Of a DNA stretch of 64,000 bases, positions 35,181 through 48,500 are shown piece by piece; within the stretch, counting starts at the first letter, position 1; each line of letters begins with the position of its first letter. The DNA is taken from NCBI GenBank assembly GCA_008921705.1, contig VFFE01007566.1, positions 554,616 to 618,615 on the forward strand, given 5' to 3'. Position numbers and translations under genes: made by a program. This stretch comes from Burhinus oedicnemus. Lineage: Eukaryota; Chordata; Aves; Charadriiformes; Burhinidae. Below the pieces are notes generated by a model. That model ran no database searches. It was not told the origin of the DNA and saw nothing but the letters and a program-made list of their open reading frames with translations.

Positions 35181-38100
35181 CATTTGGAGAGGTATAGGGC
35201 AAAAGAGAAAATTCTGCTCCTCGCTCTTGGTTTTGTTTCTTGTAACAGTAAAATCTTCCGGCATCGGTCTGCTTTTTTTCCTTTAATCGAGCTCGTGGTG
35301 GAGAGAGGCGGGTAGCCCCAGGCAGTCTGCTGCACCTGAGACCTCGGACCTAGTCAAGCAATAAATACACACATCACAGGGTGTTTCAAAGGACTTGTTA
35401 AAAATATTGGAAATCAGTATCTTGTAGGAAACAAAGTGAGTTAATGCTATTTGTTGAAAACACCTTTTACAAACCATGTGGGACACTAAGCAGGTCAGCT
35501 GGAATGTGTAACAACATTCACCTATCTCCTGCTTCGCGCTATGGATATTCAAGCAGGGATGTTGGTGGTTTTAAGTTGTATTATCCCCCTTTGAAGCACA
35601 GAGCATGCTGAAAAAACACGCTGAACTGATTTGCTTTATGTCCTGCTCCAGTATGGAAACTTTGGGCTTTCCAGCTCAGGAAGGTCTTTTCTTCTGCATC
35701 TGCCATGTTCAGGGTAGCAGGTTAAAAATGTAAATAAGCTTCAAAAAGTTGGAATAGCCAGATTGCTGTTAATATACAGGGACTGGGAAACTGGCTTCTG
35801 TTGGTGAAGTTTCCTTTCAGATTACTCCCTGGCAGAAGGATACCCCCTTCTCCTTCTCCTCTCTGTGGGGTGTGAAGTGCTGTGGATTGTTCCTTGCTAA
35901 TCCAAATATTAAGCTTGATTAAAGTGTTATCAATCTGACTAATATTTAAGACATCTGTTGGATAACTTCTGTGAGTAATTGAGCAGGTAGGTTGTTCCTG
36001 CCATTCGTTATGAACCCAGCTGGGAGGTTTCGCTGGGGCTGGCCGGGGAGGTGAACTGGCTCTGCTTTTATTTTGGTTGAACAGTAAATTTATAAATCAG
36101 GTGCCCAGCATGAATGTTTATTTAAGAGTCCTAACTTTTTTGTAATGTTCCTGAGTGTGCACTTATTAGAAGCTCACACTGTGAATCCCCAGGAATTCAT
36201 GAGATGTTTTATATATCTGTGTACTTTAAATAAAGCTCGCGAGAGCAGGCTGCAGGTCCTGGGTAGATGTACTGTTTCTGAACAGGCTTCCCACACTAAC
36301 CTTCCCCTTCTCCAGCTTGGCAGAAGGAGCTGCACCAAAATCTTGGGGTCTTTTGTCTGCTGATGAAGTTACACTCGGAGTTTCTTATTTGAAACAAGGG
36401 CTTCAAGGGCGGTTGGGGTGACACTGGAGCAATGGGTGGCACTGTCTCCAGTGGTGGTGTGGGTAGCGGTACGATCAAATCCAAAAATATGTCCATAAGA
36501 GCTAATGAGAAATTCTGGTTAGGTCCATCACTGCCTGTTCATGACTTTAATCTATGTTATCACAAATGATGATTTTTATACTGGACAGGGATCTGCCTGT
36601 GACACTTGGTGTGTAGTTACCCTGCAAGCGCGTGGGTACCTACAAATACCATCTCTCAGTGCTGTAGCGTTCCAGTAAGGCTGCTTCTGAGATCAAGACC
36701 AGGATCTTTAAAGAAACAAACCCCTAACTCCTGACCCTCTGAGAAAGGCCAGGCATAAAAATATCTTCACCCCTGCCTTCTTCCTCCCCTCTGTCCTAAA
36801 GCCCATGATCTCTATGACCCAATGAATCGGGACTCTTGGCAAGTATCTCTGCCATCAGAGTGCTACAGCCGGCAGGCCAATGAGACAGAAACAGAATTTG
36901 TCTTGATCCCGCATCCCCTCCACTGCTCCTGCACGCGGTTCCTCCTGTTCTGCCCGCACCCCCTTGGCTGCGGGCATCCGCACGTGTGAGTGTCTACCAC
37001 AGGATGCAGATGCAACACACAGGGACAAATATTGCTTCTCTGGTAGCTAAAGGATTTTAATTTTTTTTTTAAAGCTACTGTAATAAATCAAGTCCTATAG
37101 CCTGCTTGATTTAAATGGAAAGAACGCGCTATGCCTCGTCCTCCCGCAGTCCTATCCGCAAGGATGTCTCGGCTCTCAAAGCCGTTTCTGAGTCATCGCT
37201 TGATGGATTTGGCTGCAGGGGCATTGACTGAGTCCCCAGCACAGTCCAAGGCTTGCATCGCAGTATGCCACGCAGGGATGCCCACTGTTACATCAGGTGA
37301 CGGGCAACGTGCATTGCTGACTGCTTCTTGCCTTCCTTCTTTTTTTTTTTTTCTATGCCTTTGACTTAAAGGCATTCTGCCAGAGCCACGGGGATTCGTT
37401 TTGCTTAGAGATGCTACTTACAGAGTTGGAGAGAGAAAGAATTGTCATTTAAATTGTTTGTAGGGTTTTCAGGTGTAGCCTCCAGTTGTGGGTGCTGATG
37501 TTTTTCTTTTCTGTTCATGTTTTGGCTCACACATGCTTTGCTTTCTAACCAGATTTGGAGGGGTAAGACTTCTTTGTCTGCCTTTCCTTCCCAAAGATCC
37601 TGTCTACGGCATACTGAAGGCTGAGGAAAATTTCTGTCTGAAAAGTTGTACCTGATTTAAGGTTTCCCTGCCTTAATCTCTGGTCAGGTAGCTGGAAGTG
37701 TATGTAAAAAGGATAAAGAAAGCAGACTGCCAGTTTTGACGGTGTTCGGCTCTGGTGGTGGCGTCCCAGCTGTTTCCAATCTTTGCCTTGCTGGAGAACC
37801 CATTTCCATGATGATAATCATTTGACAGCTTTTAATCTTCCAGTGCAGATGTGACAAAATAGTTTCATAATCCGCTTCTGTGCATTAGGCTGCTCACTTC
37901 TATTCCTGGAGATCTGTGGCTGCCTAATGTATAGCTTTGTCCGATGGTATGTGACACGACCGCGCTGGCTTGCACTGCTTAAGTCAACGGGCTGCCATGT
38001 TACAGCAAATGCCTCCGGAAAGTAGGTGGGTTGTAAATGCAGCATTGTGATTTTGGTAGGAGTTGGAAACTGGAAGCAAAAAGATGCAAAACCCCCCCAT

Positions 38101-39417
38101 GGATAGCACCCTGAAAAAATTTATATGAATAAATAGATAGTAAATACCTATTGTGAATAAATATAGGAGTAAATAGAAGTCACTGAGTTTGTGTAGTAGC
38201 TAGGGAAAGAGCAGAGGAGGGACGTTCCCCATGCTCTCTGTCTGCAACGTGACTGCTCTCAGTAGCGTTCGAGGGATCTGTGGGCTTCAAGCCAAAACAG
38301 GGAACGGTGACTCACTCCTGCTCCAAAGGGGCATGGAGCCGCCGGCACCAGCGTGCTCCCTCCCTCGCAAAGGGTGCCAGTTACTCAAGAAATCCCCAGA
38401 GACGGTTCTGTGAGTCATCTGTGGGAGGCGAAAGTACGGGGATAATGGGGAACAATTTGAGCATCGCGTCATCTGAAGTGTGCTTGGCTACAAAACTTGT
38501 GGGAAGGGGATAAAGCATTAAAATCTAACGAAGCTGCATCAAGAGGAGTGTGGGGGAACATCTGATTATATGCCTGAATATTTCATTATAACTTGCACAC
38601 GTGGTCTTTTGACTCTGTGTGCATACCAGTTTACACTAACAGTACACTAATTTGATCTCATTACCCAGAGTAAGCGTCTGTACGTTTGCTTGTTTCTATA
38701 GATGACCAGGTGTGTTAAAAATAAATTAAAAAATTAAAATTTCAATAAGTCTCAATGTACAGACAGCTTAAAATGAAGATGAAACATGATTGAAATAGAA
38801 TCAGTATCTTGATCAATCCTTGAATTTATTTTTGGGAAGTGGCAGTGAGCTCTACAGGGGGGAAAAAAAAATGGCAAAAGATCTTTTTCTCTTGAGGCCG
38901 TATCTGATTAAACAAGAAAGTTGGTAGAAAGGAAAAGCAATTTCCAATTCTGCCTAATGAATCTACTAAAAAAACCTGTGAAAATGCATGCAGGGAAGGT
39001 TTTGACGAAGAATCCAGCAGTTGTTTCACTGATAGTAATAATACTTAAATATAGGTAAAAATGGAAACTAGTCCAAAACCGAGCCTAGGTGTAAATCCTA
39101 TCATTTATCATCTGTGTTCTTTTGGAAACAAGAAATGACTGACATACATGCTTAATTCAAACTAAATAGCCTATAAAACAAGTTCCCTAAGGCTAATAAT
39201 AATAATATCAGGAAAAATGAATATAAGGATGATTGAATACAGGATACACTGAAGAGTGAATATGGAATATAGATACATATCACACTGGCAAAAACGGGGC
39301 TGGTGTTTATGGTATGCTCGAAAGTCCAATCCATCATCCGACCGCGGACTGTAATGCAGTTAGAATCAAAAAAGATGCCTCTGTTCGAAGCAATACATGC
39401 ACGTTATAAACCAGCAA

Positions 39418-39434
39418 ATGCAAATAATCAATCA
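39418..39434. promoter_or_regulatory. Adjacent POU octamer and PBX/HOX-like sites
   Basis: A perfect octamer ATGCAAAT (39418-39425) abuts TAATCAATCA, whose ATCAATCA is the complement of the PBX/HOX motif TGATTGAT. The surrounding 0.5 kb is A+T-rich and non-coding. Confidence 0.3.
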
Positions 39435-40169
39435 AAAGCAGCAAGCGGGCAAAAGTGGAATATCATCAAGCAATAATTCAGATCGCAGATGTGATTATGA
39501 GAAATAACCTTAAGTCTGCTATTTAATTAATATTAAGCTTCTGACACCCTCTGGGATGGGGTGCACAAGCCTTCTCAGGCTAGCATGATAATGATAAGAG
39601 AAAATGTTAAGTTCCTTAGATATTTCAGAAAGTGAATTAACCATTCACCAAAGGCTTTTGTATAAACAACGTTCTCTTCACCCAAATGCTGCTCGGGCAA
39701 TGCCGGGTCTGCGGGGCTCGAGCACCCCTTGTCAGAGACCCCAGTTCACAGCGGGGCAATGGGTCAGACTCGGTACCCTGGTCACCTTTGGGGTCTCTCT
39801 TTTGGTACTGATCCTCGGCTGCTGTGTACCCCGGTCTTTTCTGCTCCCCAGGGGAGAAGAGAGATCCCCTGTGTGACCCTCCCGAGCCAGACTGGCCACA
39901 GCTGCGCCTTGTCCAAGGCTGCTGACTGAGGGCTGGTTGCCTTAGCAGGGGGTGAAGGTGCCCAACGCAAGCACCCAGCTTCAGCAAAGACAACCCGGTA
40001 TCTTCGTTAGCCAAATATACGCGTAGAGAAGCAGCGCACACCCCATCCCACAGCCTGGATGTTCGTACGCGTGCAGATGTAAAGAACAGAGCCTTTTCCA
40101 GGTGAGTGCGCTGGCTGCAGATGTATCTTTGTAGTAAGGTTGTAGATCCGCATCACTAATGGAGCGACT

Positions 40170-40193
40170 GTGATTCCCAAGTCTGGGAATCAC
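40170..40193. repeat. Perfect 9-bp inverted repeat
   Basis: GTGATTCCC and GGGAATCAC are separated by AAGTCT. The arms include TTCCCA and TGGGAA, the core recognised by RBPJ (CSL). The 4-base spacing between cores is not the usual paired-site geometry, so the function is open. Confidence 0.7.
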
Positions 40194-40385
40194 GCAGCTT
40201 CCATTACCTTCCTCTGTTTTGTGAGTGTGTGCGCGCGTGTGTGGTAAATGACCTTTGGAATGAAAATATTAACAGAAAAGGAAAACATGATTGTAATTTA
40301 TGAAATGTTAGCCCAGATGCCTCTAGGGGGGAATAGACCTTTCAGTCTCGCAAGCTGATACATCGCTGGGGTGCCTGCATTGACA

Positions 40386-40446
40386 CAGGTGCATTTAAAG
40401 AGTCAATTAAGGGGAAACTGTGTATTTACACAGCCTGGATTAATTA
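40386..40446. promoter_or_regulatory. Compact transcription-factor motif cluster
   Basis: In 61 bp: E-box CAGGTG (40386), TCAATTAA, a forkhead core TATTTAC (40423) inside the near-palindrome TGTGTATTTACACA, and the homeodomain dimer site ATTAATTA (40439). This is enhancer-like; no assay or alignment was available. Confidence 0.3.
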
Positions 40447-43400
40447 CACGTTTTGGCAACTTTCTTTTTAAACAGTTAAGGCTACTGATACTGCTCAAAG
40501 AGGTTGCTTATTCGGGAAGTACCCGAGAAGGTACCAGAAGAAGGAGGTGAAGCGCAGACCTCTGGTAACAAAGCCTTTGGGTGGGACAGGCTGAGCAGCC
40601 AGTGCACACGCTGGAGCAATGGGATGGTGGGATTTGGGCTCTTGGATGAAAACGGTGCTGGCAAATGGCTGCAAATAATTGTCAAATTTCCAGGGATGTT
40701 ATCTGAAGGAGAACAAAGAAAACGGGTGCTCTCTGGGCAGTTGCTTTGTGCAATTCAATTTTCTGGGTAAAAGCCCTGAGTTTCCATCTTCATTACTGGC
40801 CAGGAGCTTCCACACAGAGCTATAAAAACCTTAAAAGACTCTCTTTGAACTTTGAGGCAGATCAATGCAAAATGGAATGGGGGAAAATTGTTTATTGCTG
40901 AGGAAAATACAGCACTGTGAATAATAAGGAAGAAAATGCAGCTGAGGGCTCAAATTGAATCCCTATTATGTCTATGATTAAAGATAATGTGCTAGGAAAA
41001 GGGGATTACAGAAGGGTTTCTGTGCTAGGTTGGATGGCTAAAAATGCGGTGATTGTGGCTGCCGAGCCCTCATTGGCCTGGGCTTCATATCTAAATTATA
41101 GGGCTTTTACACAGAAATGAGCTTGATGGTCTGTCTGAAACGCAGAGCCCCTCCGCTGCCCCGCTGGCCGGGGCAGACTGGCCCTGCTTGAGGCTTGGAA
41201 ATTCTCTGTCTCTTTATTTTCCTTAACTAAAAACTAAGGGGTTTTAGTACTTTGCATGACCGAGGAGCTGCTGGGGCTGCTTCTTTGCCCTCCGGTCAGT
41301 GGTGAACGGGAGATGAGCTTGTTTGGCGCAGGAGAGCGGTTACACCCCTGGGGCTGATCGAAGCCCTTCCCGAGTTACCTGTCTCTCCCCAGTCTGCGGC
41401 GCTGAGCCGGTGCCCTGGCTCCAGAGCACTCTGCGGGGCCAGGACTTGGATTATCTGGGTTGTTGCTCTCCTTGCAAAGCTCAGACACGCCAAGTCAAAG
41501 GAAGGGGGAGAACCCAAATGTGACACAGCTCAGACCCCAGCGGGACCGGTGAGCAGAGCAAGGGGAGGAGAGCCGTGTGTTGAGTGAATGGGATGAGGCT
41601 GACGAGTCGCAAGGGTTGGACTTTTTGTTTTGTTATAAACATCATTGCAACCTCGAACACATCACTGACCCTCTCAGCATCTCTGGTATCATGTACAGAA
41701 TAGGATAATAATATTCCTTTGGTGTATTTGGGTGAGTGCGGATTATAAGATATTTTGCAGGAGTGTGTGTGTGTATATAAAGGGGCATCAGATTTGGCTC
41801 AACTTTCTGGACTGTAAGAAAATACAATAACGTGTACAGCAGCCTTGGAAAGAAACACAAAAAGTGACAGAGACCTTCACGGTCACCTGGAAACTACCAG
41901 CATGTGCTCTGCACCCCTGTGCACTGCTGTGGGTCTACAAACACTCTGCTTGGTTTTACTTTAAAACTTCACACTGAAGCTTGGGTTTTGGTTTTTGTTT
42001 TTTTTTAAAGAGGCTAGAAACCCCAAATATGTACAGGTCCTTACAGTCACCTACGCTCCCATGTAAACCTCCAGACAGTTTGTGCATGACTGCTTTGTTT
42101 TAAAATTTTGTTTGTTTGTTTGTTTTAATGATGCTGTGTCACTTTATTAATGGAGGGTAGTGTATGGGGAGGTGGTGCAAGATTTACAATGTTTTCAAGA
42201 ATAAGCTTGCAGGTTTTTAAGTAGTTAGGGTTGTAAGTGATGGCTGAGGAGTTGTTATTTGGCAAATTTAATTACATTTGAAACATACCTGGGCTTGAAT
42301 TTGGGAGATACTGCTTTCTATTTAAAACAAAACTGTTTTCTGTAGGGATGAGAAGCAGATTTCAGGGACGTGTTTTTGTTTAGTAGGCTCAAGGCGCTTT
42401 TCACAAACTTCAGAACCATTCAGCATCACAAGTCATTTTCTCTGGGAAATCTTTCCTGCTCCACATCCTCAGCCCCCACGAGCCTTGATGTGGGAATTGC
42501 TGCTATCAGCTGCCTGCAGTGTTCTGCTCCCGGCTTATCTTCTCCTGACACAGAAAGGACACTGTCAACTGCTAATCAACCTCCAGCCCACAGATCTCCC
42601 AGAAACACCAACAGTATCCACACTGCCCCTTTGCTTTCTTTCCTTCTCATCTTACCGAGGGGGGAAGCATCCTTTACTGTCTTTAATTTCCCCAAGCTTA
42701 AAACTTGAAGTACAATTTATTATGCTCATTGAGTCGCTACATTGACATTTAGCTGAACCTTATTTTTAAGCATGGAGCTACTTAAATTTGGAGTTATGGA
42801 GCACGTAGTTATCCACTCAGTCTTCAAACATCAAGGTCAGATCTCCCTCTGGCACCAGTAACACCAGCAGTTGTACCACGGCGCTGGGTGGTGTAGCATC
42901 ACTTCCACCCTGGCTTTGTCACCGCTCTGGGGGACGTGCTGCAAATCCTGTTCCCTTGGAGCCCCAGGCTGGTCGTTGGCTGCTCGATGTCACCTCTGCG
43001 TCACCCTCCCCGTTAGCGCTGAGTACTTATTTGGTGACCCGGTTCTGGGGCGTGGGTGCCCCGCAGAGCTCGGTCAGCACCTCTGCAGGTGCCAAGGGTC
43101 TGGTGTGTAATTCCTCAAGTGTAATTCCTCAGCCAAGGACACGAGTAAAGACGCGGTAGTGAGAAGCACATCTTCTGCAGGATAGGCCAAATTGGAATTT
43201 GGGCTGTCACCTGGGCAGGTATTTTGAACTGGAGTATCTAACCTGTGCTGAGGGCACCCTTTCAAGCCTCTACTGACCTTGGTGTTCCTTGGATTATTTA
43301 GTTAAAAAAACACACAAACAAAACCTAGCTTTTCTTTCAGTATTCCTGTCACCGCTCCTATTTCTTCTGCTGCTCTGGCTGCCTTTGCCTGGGACATTAA

Positions 43401-44586
43401 TATCGCAGTTGTCATCGCTGTGCCGAAATGCGGCAGGAATAGCAAGTGCTTCGGCAGGAGTGTGGGGGCAGAAGAGGACTTGGGATCCTGGGGAGTGGAG
43501 AGGGTGTCTAGGGAGAGTTTGGCTAATGAACCAAAGCATGTGTTTGATGTTTCTATGATTCTACTGGAAAAATCAGGTAATATGTGCAAGGCAAACTCCC
43601 AGCTCTAAGTTTTGTGCAATTTTTACTGCCTTTAAAGGAGGAAAAATGATTTGAAGCCAGAAGGCACATCCTGTGGTATTGGGCTGTAGACTCCAGGCGC
43701 TGGTGCACAACGCAGCGCTGGTGCAGCGTGGTTGGAGACCTGCGGTCGGGTGATGCTCAGCTCCGTCGTGAGGATGAGGCAATGACATCTGCTTTGTTTT
43801 ACGGGTCTTGTATGGCTGGTTCCTATGAGTTTTCCAAAGTGCCTATGTGGCTAACAAAAACCAGCGTGTGCCCACGGTGAGGTTTAGCCTGGCTGTGCTA
43901 GACCCCAGCCTCCACCCTTCCCTGTCGTCTTATTTAACGTGAGCAAACAAGGTCAAAGGCGCAATAACTCCCTTCTCCTTTTTTCACAGTTCTTCTGCTG
44001 TAATTTTTTATGAGCCAGTCATGTGTGAGATCAGGCAAAGGTTAAATTGCAAGGCTCTCGTAGCCAAGGAAAGATTTGACTCAGCCCGAGGCAGGGGTAT
44101 CTAACCTGAGCTGTAATATTGCTTGTTAGATTCTGTTTTTTCATAGGCAAAACATATCGACAGCATAACCTCACTGTCCTCGTTTGCTGCGAGGAGTGGT
44201 GGGTTTTAGTCAATCTGTGTAAACCTGATCTAACACGCCCTGGTAACACGTTATCCTCAACCTGTCCAGTTTCGGGGTGCTAAAGAGCGGGTGGCACTGT
44301 GCACTTCTGCGGACTCGTACCGGGAAACAGCAGCTTGTCTCTGTGCCTGGTGAGTGGGAACCGGGAATTATTAGGTGTCTCTTCAGATTTATGCCACTGC
44401 AGGTGAACAAGACTTGTGTCTCTCGTGTGCGTATACAGGGCACAGACTTGACTTGTGATGCGGCCGTGAGTGCTGGCTGATTGCCTCTGCTTCGTAAGGG
44501 AATTGAGGAAATTTGACTTCCATTACAAAAGCCCACCCGCATTGAAATTCCGACAAGTGCAAGCTGAAGGGGTATCGCTGCAAGCA

Positions 44587-44600
44587 CCTTTAGGTGGCAG
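44587..44600 (+). promoter_or_regulatory. CTCF-like motif
   Basis: CCTTTAGGTGGCAG matches CCASYAGRKGGCRS at 12 of 14 positions, including the whole AGGTGGCAG core. Orientation is plus. Confidence 0.4.
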
Positions 44601-45960
44601 GTCTGGGCGTGCTGGTGGACTGAAGGGAACCTGTAACTCAATAACATCACAGGCTTTGCTGGTCCTGAGAAGCCTTATTTTATATGGCTGTTCGTATGAA
44701 AAGAAAATGAAGTTGCAGCGCAGTAAACTGCATTAAAACTGCAATGTAGGCCCATCCGTATGGACCATCTGGCAGACCCAACTGAATCGCTGAGCCTGCA
44801 GGGCTCCGTGTCCAGTGACACGCGGAGGGAAGGCATGCGTAAACAAAAGCATTGCTCATTTTATCAGCAGGAGCAGTGCTTGGATATGACAAAGGTTTTT
44901 ATAGTGACAGTCATCTTCTATGAAATCTATTGTAGCTAATTCTTTTTCGTGGTGATACAGGCACACCTCGCCTCTACAACAGATGCTGTGTGCTCCATTT
45001 TCTGGTCCCATGTCTGATGATGAAGGTAGTGGTTTCTCTACCTGATTCTTCCAGATTTCCTGAATGTACATTAGATTTGTAACCAAGGAGGAAAACTGCA
45101 AGAAGCCCAACAATGTTGCTTAAGTCTCAAATATTCTTTGAGATATGGCTCAACAGAGCTGTATCTCAACAGGCACGGCTGTTTTCCTTCTGCCTTTTCC
45201 TTCTAGGCGTCCGTGTCTAACTAATATATTCATAAAAGAAATATTTTGGTAACCAGTCCCCACATACTGTTACAGAATAGCTCCCAGATTCTTTGAAAAG
45301 CCGTAAGACCCTTTTTTGTGATGAGTGCCACAGGGGAAGTGCAGGCTGTGGTCCAGCCGCAGCGGGAGGGGGTGAAAGCCCATCCTTGTTTGAGCCAAGG
45401 CTGAAACGTTGGTAGCCACCTTCCAGGTCACTTATTGCCTTTTGACTGCCAATTTAAAATATTTGGAAGCCCAAAGGAGCCAGAATTAAAACTGTCAGCA
45501 TCTAAGGTGAATTTTTGAAGAAAGTATAGTTGACCTTTCTTTCCCTCATGTGGACGGCTTATTTCGCCGGTGTCTGTACAACATATGCCCCCGCAGACAG
45601 AAAACAATCTTTGCTTTCACATCGGGATTCAGATAAACAAAGGCATCATCGGCTACCCCCAGAGAGGCTGGGCTGTAATTGAGGTTATTAGCTTTGCTGT
45701 TTTTCAGAGCGCGGAGTGGGCTGGCAAGAAGCCAACCCCTCCCTGTGCCGACGGCATCTCCGCTGCTCCCGCAATCGCTGCCTTAAACGCCTCCTGCATC
45801 CCGACCGGCCCCCGCCTCCTCTGCTCTCTCTTCCCCAGACTGCCAATCCCCTTCTCACCAGGGAGCTTTTGAAATGGCAGCGCGTCTGGTTAAAAATAGA
45901 ATGAATTTTTAATGACTGCAAAATATCCCCCTTTCCACCCAATTTCCCTCTGGAGGAAGC

Positions 45961-45984
45961 GGGGCCGGGGTTGGGAAGTTGGGG
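45961..45984 (+). other. G-quadruplex motif
   Basis: Four G-runs (4, 4, 3 and 4) have loops CC, TT and AAGTT, a canonical pattern. It lies beside a GC-rich patch starting near 45715. Confidence 0.5.
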
Positions 45985-46209
45985 AATGTCCAAGAGCTGA
46001 TGCAGGGGTGAATACCTCTCACCTGCTTTACTGGGGTCTGTGGTGGTAGGGAGGAGGAAAGAAATAGAACAGATATTTTGATTAACTAAACTTAATTTTT
46101 ATTGCCTTTTAATGTCAGAGATGGAGAAGAGTGGCCAGGGAATCATTTGTTTTACTCGGTAGTGGCAACCGACTCCGTTCGTATGGCTGTGGTGCAACTG
46201 GTGCCTGAA

Positions 46210-46400
46210 CACTGAGCATGTTTTGGGGCTCTGAGCGGCGCTGCCGAATCTGCCCAAGCCTGGGCACTGTGCGAGAGCCGGGCTGGCAGAAACCCCTGCG
46301 CACCAAGCGCTCACCATCAGCTTCGGGGGGGAGTCCCGCCGGGGCACGCGAGCAGAGCACTGGCACTGGCATCCCTGGACCTTGCCACTGGTTTTTGGAG
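46210..46400. other. CpG-rich patch
   Basis: About 190 bp are GC-rich with many CpG dinucleotides, unlike the A+T-rich surroundings. No exon was identified. It could be an unmethylated regulatory island or chance. Confidence 0.3.
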
Positions 46401-48125
46401 GGAGCTGGGTGCTGTGGTAGCCAGCAGAGTCTGGTCGACCAGTCTGCTCGGTGTGCTCAGTCTAGATTGAGTTTGTCGCTTTTCCCTGATTTTGCCCTTG
46501 GGAAAACACCGTCTCATAACACTTGGTGTTTGCGTTCACTTAACCACGGTGCCGAACCACCGTGTCGCTTGCTCCACCGCTCCGGAGACCGCTGTGCTGT
46601 AACACCTCCCAGCCTTTCTCCCGGTAGTATTTTGTGACCTATTTAATCACTGCTAAAATAAATGATTTGGAGACATTGGATTAAACTGTAGATCAATAGT
46701 AAGGCAAACATGTCTTACTGAGATGGGCACTGGGAGGCAAAATAGCCAGAAGTGTTACTGTCCTGGTAGGGTTTACTGCTCGAAGGAGTTATCTCCGCAG
46801 CAGAGCTCTGCGCTGACCTTCCACGTAGGAAATCCTCCTGGAGATTTGCAAACTCCAGCACTTCCTGCACAGGGTTCATAAAAGGCCTTTCCCTGCCTGC
46901 ACCTTGCTCCAAAGGCTGCAGAAAGACTCAAATCTGGATCACCTGTCCCAGGGAAGGATCACCCAGCCAGAGCCGGTTCTGCCCCATTAGTTCGGGCAGC
47001 AGAGCTGGTGTGGTCCCAGGTCCAGGATGGGGTGGCCAGGCATGAGTTGTGATGGGTTGCCCCAAGAACTGAATCCGTCGCACAACATCTCCTCGTGACG
47101 GCTGCTGGGGAAGTCGTAGGGAACCCCAGAGGTTACCCAGGCTCCGTGGCTGCTGCTCCGCCAAGTACGTGCTGGCACGTTTGGAATCACAGAGGTTGGG
47201 ATGAGCCTCAGCCCTGCGGGGGACAGCAATCGCATCACCCTGGTGGGATTCCTTTCTCTACAAAAACACTGTGATCAGCAATCGCTTTTTCATCCGGTGC
47301 TTGCTCACAGTCAGAAAAGATAAGGTTATTTTTGTGTGCTCTGTGACTTTATAGATTAATACATTTCTGACTGCTGTAATTTGATGAGGAAAGCAAGGTA
47401 TAGACATCTAGAAATTAGTGATGGGTGCTTTACAAATGTCTGGATACCTAAAAATACCTGCGGAAGACAGTGCTGCTAGTACATTTTAAGTACAAGAACA
47501 TGCAATGAAAGCTCTCCCAGAAATGCTCGAGGGAATAGCAGACTTTCTGTTTAAGGCTGTACTATTTAATTGGATAATCTGATTAAATATATAGGTTATG
47601 TGAGGACCTGATGCAATCCCCTTTAGAAACTGCTGGATATACATGAAAATGGCATAACAACCAATTGTATGTGAAGGAGAGTTACAATAAATGCTGTTCT
47701 TGATGCAATTGCTCTGGAGAAATTGGTGGCAGATGCATGATGCTGCTATTTGGATAAAAGGGCTGTTTTCTCCCAGATGAATCAGTTTACGAACTGCAGT
47801 GAATTGCCCTTCGCCAAAATAATTGATTAAGTCTGAGTCACTGATACTGGGTATTTTGTTTGAATTTCTTGTTTTATTAATCAGTGCTTCATTTACATAT
47901 AGCTATGCCAAACGTACAGACTCTTGCAATGGCTCTGCTGTGTGAATAGATCCAAGTGAAAGCCGCTGAAGCTGCTGTTACATCCCCGTGGTTTTGGCAG
48001 CAGTCACACCGGTGCTGAGAGTTGGGTAAGCCTGAATATATTTAACTCGGTGCTTTTTCTGTGCCTGAGCAAGGGATTTGCCATACCCTGCAGCTGGCTC
48101 TTTATTAGCATAACTTCATGGCTGG

Positions 48126-48135
48126 CTATAAATAG
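48126..48135. promoter_or_regulatory. MEF2-type site or TATA-like box
   Basis: CTATAAATAG is an exact match to the MEF2 consensus CTAWWWWTAG and contains a TATAAAT box. No transcript start is evident, so either reading is possible. Confidence 0.3.
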
Positions 48136-48200
48136 AAATAAAGGGAGGTGCAGACAGAGACCTGCCTTCCTAAGCTATCTCCTGGGTTGTCACTTGTAAT

Positions 48201-48254
48201 CTTCCTTTTTTTTTTTTTTTTCCCCCCTTTTTTTTTTTCCCCCCTCCCTTTTCC
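48201..48254 (+). repeat. 54-bp uninterrupted pyrimidine tract
   Basis: Only C and T occur, arranged as T-runs and C-runs, followed by ACAG. It is a potential triplex (H-DNA) former and also resembles a very strong 3' splice site. Confidence 0.85.
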
Positions 48255-48259
48255 ACAGT

Positions 48260-48500
48260 GATAAATAGTTAAAAGGCAATTACAATGTTAATTTGTTGTG
48301 TTAATGTGCTACAGCAGGAAGCCAAAGGGAACTGCGCTGACGCGCATGGAGAGCCAGTCAGTTCCCATTAACCATCCCGGCTGCCGGGGGAGTCCTCCGC
48401 CACAGAAAATCGCGGAAACACAATCAGCGTCTTATCAAGTCTGACACCGAAAATGATGCAATCACGTTCAAGTGTCCCAGAAGGACCACGGCACTGAATA
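48260..48500. promoter_or_regulatory. Enhancer-like segment
   Basis: It contains CAATTA (48277), the SOX-like ACAATG (48282) and TTAATTTG close together, followed by non-repetitive sequence without coding potential. Confidence 0.22.

Noticed and set aside
43540..43560. TTCTATGATTCTA, CR1-tail-like
   Set aside because: The upstream bases do not resemble a CR1 3' UTR, so it may be chance.
47184..47250. Possible old CR1 relic (GAATCACAGAGGTTGG)
   Set aside because: Only about 16 bases agree with the CR1 3' end; the following sequence does not continue the match.
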